Shown here: one piece after another, positions 50,635 through 54,044 of the stretch
How positions within the stretch are numbered: position 1 is the first letter of the stretch
Layout: every line of letters starts with the position of its first letter
Origin: an uncultured Devosia sp.
GTDB taxonomy: Bacteria; Pseudomonadota; Alphaproteobacteria; Rhizobiales; Devosiaceae
Length of the DNA: 54,044 bases
Reading direction: 5' to 3'
Assembly: GCF_946479885.1 (NCBI RefSeq)
Contig: NZ_CAMLHM010000023.1
Location: forward strand, 1-54,044
Made by a program: the position numbers and the translations under genes
Notes under the pieces: generated by a model
What the model saw: the letters and a program-made list of their open reading frames with translations, nothing else
What the model was told of the DNA's origin: nothing
The model's database searches: none

Positions 50635-51885
50635 CTAGGCCTCGAAACTAACCTTGCCGGCCTTGTCGAACTCGTAGACGTCATCCCGGAAGCTCACCGT
50701 TCCCTGCCGGTTTGCCCACGCGGAAATGTAAGTGAAATGCAGCTCGACCGGGTTCTTGACCGAGACATCGAGCCGCTCTCCCGATGCGAAGACATTGCTG
50801 ATCTCCGGGGCGCCCCAGTCACCATTATCCCGCAGAACCCAGGCGACGAAGTCTTGCACCTGGTCCACACGCACGCAGCCCGAGGAGTAGAATCGGGAGT
50901 TCTCGCCGAACAGGCCCTTGGTCGGCGTGTCGTGCATGTACACCGCATGCTCGTTGGGAAAGTTGATCTTGACGTTGCCCATCGAGTTGTTGGGCCCCGG
51001 GTCCTGGCGGAAATCGTAATTCACTGCGTCCTCGGTCGCCCAGTTGATATCGGTGGGCTGCAGTTCGGTGCCATTGCCGTCATAGATGCGGATGCGCTGC
51101 TCGGTCAGGTAATTCGGATTTTCGTTCATGTATTTGATGAGATCGCGCCGAATGATGCTCTTGGGCACGTTCCAGAACGGATTGAAGTTGATCTGGTGAA
51201 TATTGCTCTTGAGAATGGGCGTCTGACGGTCGATGCGGCCGACCACCGCGGTGTGCCGCCGCGCGACCATGCCGCCCTCGACCGTCTCGATCGAGGCCGC
51301 TGGGATGTTGACGACGACGTAACGGCCGGCCAGTTGCGGGGCCATCGCCTGAACGCGCAAAAGGTTCAGCCGAAGCTGGTGCAGGCGCACTTCGGCGGGC
51401 ACGTTGAGCGCATACCAGGTCGCCTCATCCACCTGTCCCGATATCTGAAGGCCATGCCTCGCCTGAAACCGTCGCAGGGCGGCGTCCAGCGGGGCATCGA
51501 AAACGTCGTCGACCCGATCGGCCATCGCCAGATCAGCCGAAGAGATCAACCGACGCTTCAGGGCAACCACTGCTGGGCGTGAATTGCCGAGGATGAGCTG
51601 ATAGGCCTCTTGAGGCACCTCTTCCCAGCCACCGGCGACAACGAAGGGCTCGTATTGGGCAATAGCAAGCAAGAGGTTGTTGGCCGTGTCGTAAGACAGG
51701 ACGGGCTCGACCGTGTCGATCGCCTGCATCGCGGCGACGCTGTTCGCCTCTCTGTCCGCTTCGTTAAGGACGCGGCCGCGAGCCATCATGTCCCAGATTG
51801 AATCGCCCTCCTGGGCGCGGGCGATCAGTGGCACCAGCCCGCCTGCGGCGAGCGAAACGAGGCCGATGAAATGTCGGCGTTTCAT
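50635..51885 (-). CDS. L,D-transpeptidase (YcbB/LdtD type)
   Basis: 416 residues, exported by an N-terminal signal (MKRRHFIGLVSLAAGGLVPL, then IARAQ; the RRHFIG motif is Tat-like but only partly). A peptidoglycan-binding domain (DAALRRFQARHGLQISGQVD, residues about 125-165) precedes the YkuD domain with HDTPTKGLFGENSRFYSSGC and VRV; this supplies the catalytic His and Cys. It makes 3-3 cross-links or attaches proteins to peptidoglycan in the periplasm. It is monocistronic as far as can be seen. Confidence 0.93.
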   Translation of the reverse strand: MKRRHFIGLVSLAAGGLVPLIARAQEGDSIWDMMARGRVLNEADREANSVAAMQAIDTVEPVLSYDTANNLLLAIAQYEPFVVAGGWEEVPQEAYQLILGNSRPAVVALKRRLISSADLAMADRVDDVFDAPLDAALRRFQARHGLQISGQVDEATWYALNVPAEVRLHQLRLNLLRVQAMAPQLAGRYVVVNIPAASIETVEGGMVARRHTAVVGRIDRQTPILKSNIHQINFNPFWNVPKSIIRRDLIKYMNENPNYLTEQRIRIYDGNGTELQPTDINWATEDAVNYDFRQDPGPNNSMGNVKINFPNEHAVYMHDTPTKGLFGENSRFYSSGCVRVDQVQDFVAWVLRDNGDWGAPEISNVFASGERLDVSVKNPVELHFTYISAWANRQGTVSFRDDVYEFDKAGKVSFEA

Positions 51886-52048
51886 GGGGAGCTCCTAAGA
51901 TTTCGCATGTGCGGCGTTGGCATTTTTTGTCCTCGTTCGGAATGTATCCGGCCGACATTCACGCTCTCTTGATCGCCGGCGGGGCGTCCAGCGAGCATAA
52001 GCCGCCGCTCCCTTGGGGGGCGACATCGGCCAGATTGAATGGGTAAGA

Positions 52049-52077
52049 GCGGGGGTGCGCCTGGGCGCACTCCCCGC
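52049..52077 (-). terminator. Hairpin after the DUF305 gene
   Basis: GCGGGGGTGCGCC and GGCGCACTCCCCGC form a long, nearly perfect stem just after the stop on the minus strand. No clear T-run. Confidence 0.55.
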
Positions 52078-52082
52078 CGACA

Positions 52083-52547
52083 TTACTCGCTGGCGCCTTC
52101 GCCCTCGAGCCAGGAGACCATATCGGCGATCTCCTTCTCCTGGGCGTCGATCACCATCTGGGCCATGTCCTTGGCCCACTGGTTGTCGCCATGCGCCAGC
52201 TCGGCCTTGGCCATGTTGATGGCGCCCTGGTGGTGGGCGATCATTCCGCAGACGAAGGCGACGTCGATATCCTCGACCATCATGCCGTTCATCATCTGCT
52301 TGTTGGTCTCGTCCATGCCGGCCATCAGGTCCATGTGGGCCTGATCCATTTCGTGCTCCATGGTCATGGACATCTCACCGGCGACATCGCCGGCCGACAT
52401 ACAGATCTCCGGCTGCGGGGCGGCCATCGCACTGTCGCCTCCCATGGTGGACATATCGTGTCCCGCCGTGGCGTCCTGGGCGAAAGACGGGCCTGCGGCG
52501 GCCAGGAGGGCGGCGGCAGTAAAGAAAGAGGTTTTGAAGAGGGTCAT
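52083..52547 (-). CDS. Met/His-rich DUF305 secreted protein
   Basis: 154 residues. Signal peptide (MTLFKTSFFTAAALLAAAGP-SFAQ), then a Met/His-rich region (AGHDMSTMGGDSAM, MSMTMEHEMDQAHMDLMAGM) and the DUF305 core VCGMIAHHQGAINMAKAEL and QEKEIADMVSWLEG. DUF305 proteins are ferritin-like helical bundles often found with copper resistance genes; the Met and His clusters suit Cu(I)/Cu(II) binding in the periplasm. It fits the copper regulon next door. Confidence 0.88.
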   Translation of the reverse strand: MTLFKTSFFTAAALLAAAGPSFAQDATAGHDMSTMGGDSAMAAPQPEICMSAGDVAGEMSMTMEHEMDQAHMDLMAGMDETNKQMMNGMMVEDIDVAFVCGMIAHHQGAINMAKAELAHGDNQWAKDMAQMVIDAQEKEIADMVSWLEGEGASE

Positions 52548-52589
52548 TTTCCTTGAATCCCTTGTTCGAATTGCGGTTCAGACTGCAAC

Positions 52590-53003
52590 TCACAAGAGAT
52601 CCTTCGGAGGTCGATCAATGCGGCTCCGCGGCCAGCGTGGCGCCATGTCAAGGATCGCCGAGCCCTCAGCGGCATGCAGGGGCGCCGCGAGCGACGACTG
52701 CGATGCCGCTGGAAGCCCTGACAAGCACAGTCCTATGCCGCAGCAAGCCGGCATCGAGTGCGACGGGCGAGCGCAGTCTGACCCGCAATTGGCCTCGTGC
52801 TCATGATGGCTTACCTGCTCAATCGCGGTGTGGGTGGATGCCATAGCGCCATGATGCAGGGTCAAACTGGAAACCACGGCCGCCATGATAATGAGGATCA
52901 TGCGCAGTCGGACCCCGGCAGCGAGCGTTTTGGCGTCCCGTAGCATCTGTCGAAAACTCTTCACGCCTGTCGCGGTTCCCCAAACAGCTGAATCAACCCT
53001 CAT
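52590..53003 (-). CDS. Cys/His-rich exported protein of a copper-associated type
   Basis: 137 residues. An internal hydrophobic segment (RMILIIMAAVVSSLTLHHGA) could be the signal if translation starts inside. It is followed by a metal-ligand-rich part: SHHEHEANCGSDCARPSHSM then PACCGIGLCLSG. Such sequences are typical of small proteins in copper islands. The ATG overlaps the stop of the cytochrome c gene upstream (ATGA). A start at a later Met would give a normal signal peptide. Confidence 0.6.
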   Translation of the reverse strand: MRVDSAVWGTATGVKSFRQMLRDAKTLAAGVRLRMILIIMAAVVSSLTLHHGAMASTHTAIEQVSHHEHEANCGSDCARPSHSMPACCGIGLCLSGLPAASQSSLAAPLHAAEGSAILDMAPRWPRSRIDRPPKDLL

Positions 53004-53887
53004 GGGCGACCCAGATCGAGAAGGTAGGTGGCCATATCGTCCAAATGTTGGGCGAGGAGGAATTTCGTGCTGCCGTGAACCACCTCGGCCATGGAGCCAC
53101 CAAAAACGTCGCCGTCCGGGGTTATTCCGGTGCGCAGGGCCTGGACCAGACTATCCTTGGTGTAACCGCGCGACGTCAGGATCTGCGGCGTAAGCGGCGG
53201 GGAGGCGCCCCCATCCTGCATTGCCTGATCCCCGCTGAGAACCTGGTTGCCCGGCAGGCCCCCGACCGCGTTCCGGGGCGCGTGACACGCGGCGCAGTGC
53301 GCAGGGCCCCAAACAAGGTATTTCCCCCGATTCCATGCCGCGGGCCGGCTCTCGTCGGGAATGTAGGCCATGGGCCGCTCGAAGAATGTGCGCCACGCTT
53401 TGAGGCCACTGCGAACGCTGAACGGGAAGCCTATCTGATGTTCGGTCGATGGCTTATTTGCAGCAGGCGTGGCCTGGATCGCCGCCCACAGGTCGGCCAT
53501 ATCCGTGTCGGTCAGCGTGGCGTAGAACTCGTAGGGAAAGGCCGGATAGTAAGGATCGCCGTCGGGAGACACGCCCTGGCGAACGGCGCGGACGAATTGC
53601 TCGAAGCTCCAGCCGCCGATCCCCGCTTCCGGGTCGGGCGTGATGTTGGGAGCGTAGAAAGAACCGAACTTCGAGACCAAGGCAGCGCCGCCCGATAGCG
53701 GGGGCGCCCCGGCAGTCGTGTGGCAGGTGATGCAGCCGGACAGACGTGCCAAATAGGCACCGCGCTTGGCGTCCCCCTGTGCCCGGCTGACACCCACTGG
53801 ACCCGGCAGAGGCCAGTTTTCAACAGCGAGTACGCCCAGGGCGGCCATGCAAAGCGATGCGACAACAACCAGAGTCAGGCGGTTCAT
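53000..53887 (-). CDS. Dihaem c-type cytochrome
   Basis: 295 residues. Signal peptide near MNRLTLVVVASLCMAALGVL. Two CxxCH motifs (CITCH at 52-56, CAACH at 198-202) with later axial Met candidates; architecture as in the cytochrome subunits of alcohol dehydrogenase-type complexes (SFEQFVRAVRQGVSPDGDPY; LVQALRTGITPDGDVFGGSM). It should carry electrons in the periplasm. It overlaps the Cys/His-rich gene downstream and lies three bases from the upstream cytochrome fragment, so the three are likely one operon. Confidence 0.92.
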   Translation of the reverse strand: MNRLTLVVVASLCMAALGVLAVENWPLPGPVGVSRAQGDAKRGAYLARLSGCITCHTTAGAPPLSGGAALVSKFGSFYAPNITPDPEAGIGGWSFEQFVRAVRQGVSPDGDPYYPAFPYEFYATLTDTDMADLWAAIQATPAANKPSTEHQIGFPFSVRSGLKAWRTFFERPMAYIPDESRPAAWNRGKYLVWGPAHCAACHAPRNAVGGLPGNQVLSGDQAMQDGGASPPLTPQILTSRGYTKDSLVQALRTGITPDGDVFGGSMAEVVHGSTKFLLAQHLDDMATYLLDLGRP

Positions 53888-53890
53888 GCG

Positions 53891-54044
53891 TCACCGCCGA
53901 AACGCAGCGTGGCAGGACGCGCAGGTCGCCGTAATGTCCGCATAGATTTCGCCGACCGGGCGGACGGCGGGGGTCCCAGTGGCGACGGCGTCGGCCGGGA
54001 TCGACGCGGTGATCTGCGGGTCGATAAGGGCAGGGGGTGGAGCA
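53891..54044 (-). CDS. C-terminal end of a monohaem cytochrome c
   Basis: The window holds only the last 50 or so codons, minus strand. The visible end reads VRPVGEIYADITATCASCHA then AFRR, with CxxCH close to the C-terminus, as in class II cytochromes (c' and c556). The rest lies beyond the window. It is directly upstream of the dihaem cytochrome gene. Confidence 0.7.
   Translation of the reverse strand, partial: APPPALIDPQITASIPADAVATGTPAVRPVGEIYADITATCASCHAAFRR

Overview
The window looks like chromosomal DNA of an alphaproteobacterium of the Hyphomicrobiales. The GroEL, Usg and IalB-type proteins, the CIRCE operator and the ROSE-type RNA thermometers all fit that group. I infer this from protein family content and high GC and have not searched any database; a Devosia-like host is only a guess.

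Layout. (1) 1-16260: the end of a histidine-utilisation operon (hutU, hutD), then ordinary metabolic and regulatory genes (SDR, LysR with a divergent hydrolase), a ToxR/CadC-type membrane regulator divergent from a 1730-residue repeat-rich autotransporter, an IalB-like protein, a YccF protein and an XRE/ImmA pair. (2) 16261-39370: an accessory region. It starts with transposon-end-like repeats and a broken copy of the hutD 3' end, then a large tyrosine recombinase. A heat-shock block follows: two Hsp20s, a DegP-like protease, a secreted protein with a ROSE-like leader, Usg and CIRCE-controlled groESL. Next come a Tn7-like tnsA-tnsB-tnsC-tniQ set, an FtsH-like AAA protein with a destroyed protease motif, a three-gene operon led by a TIGR04255-like protein, and a truncated phosphoribosyltransferase-like gene. 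(3) 39371-54044: an export and metal block: an MFS exporter, CueR-copA, copZ, a Spy/CpxP-like protein, three regulators beside small membrane proteins, DUF1007, cytochrome b561, an L,D-transpeptidase, a DUF305 protein, a Cys/His-rich protein and c-type cytochromes.

How the genes may work together. The heat-shock block combines protein holding (Hsp20), refolding (GroESL) and envelope proteolysis (DegP). It carries three control layers that can be read directly: an RpoH-like promoter before ibpA, ROSE-like thermometers before two genes, and CIRCE before groES. The block lies next to recombinase and transposase genes and a second AAA protein, which resembles in concept the mobile heat-resistance islands of other Proteobacteria. 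The copper genes form a CueR regulon: copA and copZ both have a TTGACC -35 box and a 19-bp spacer containing a CueR-type dyad.

The least explained parts are the TIGR04255 three-gene operon, the protease-dead FtsH-like protein, the secreted protein with the ROSE-like leader, and the duplicated hutD end beside repeated transposase-site-like motifs.
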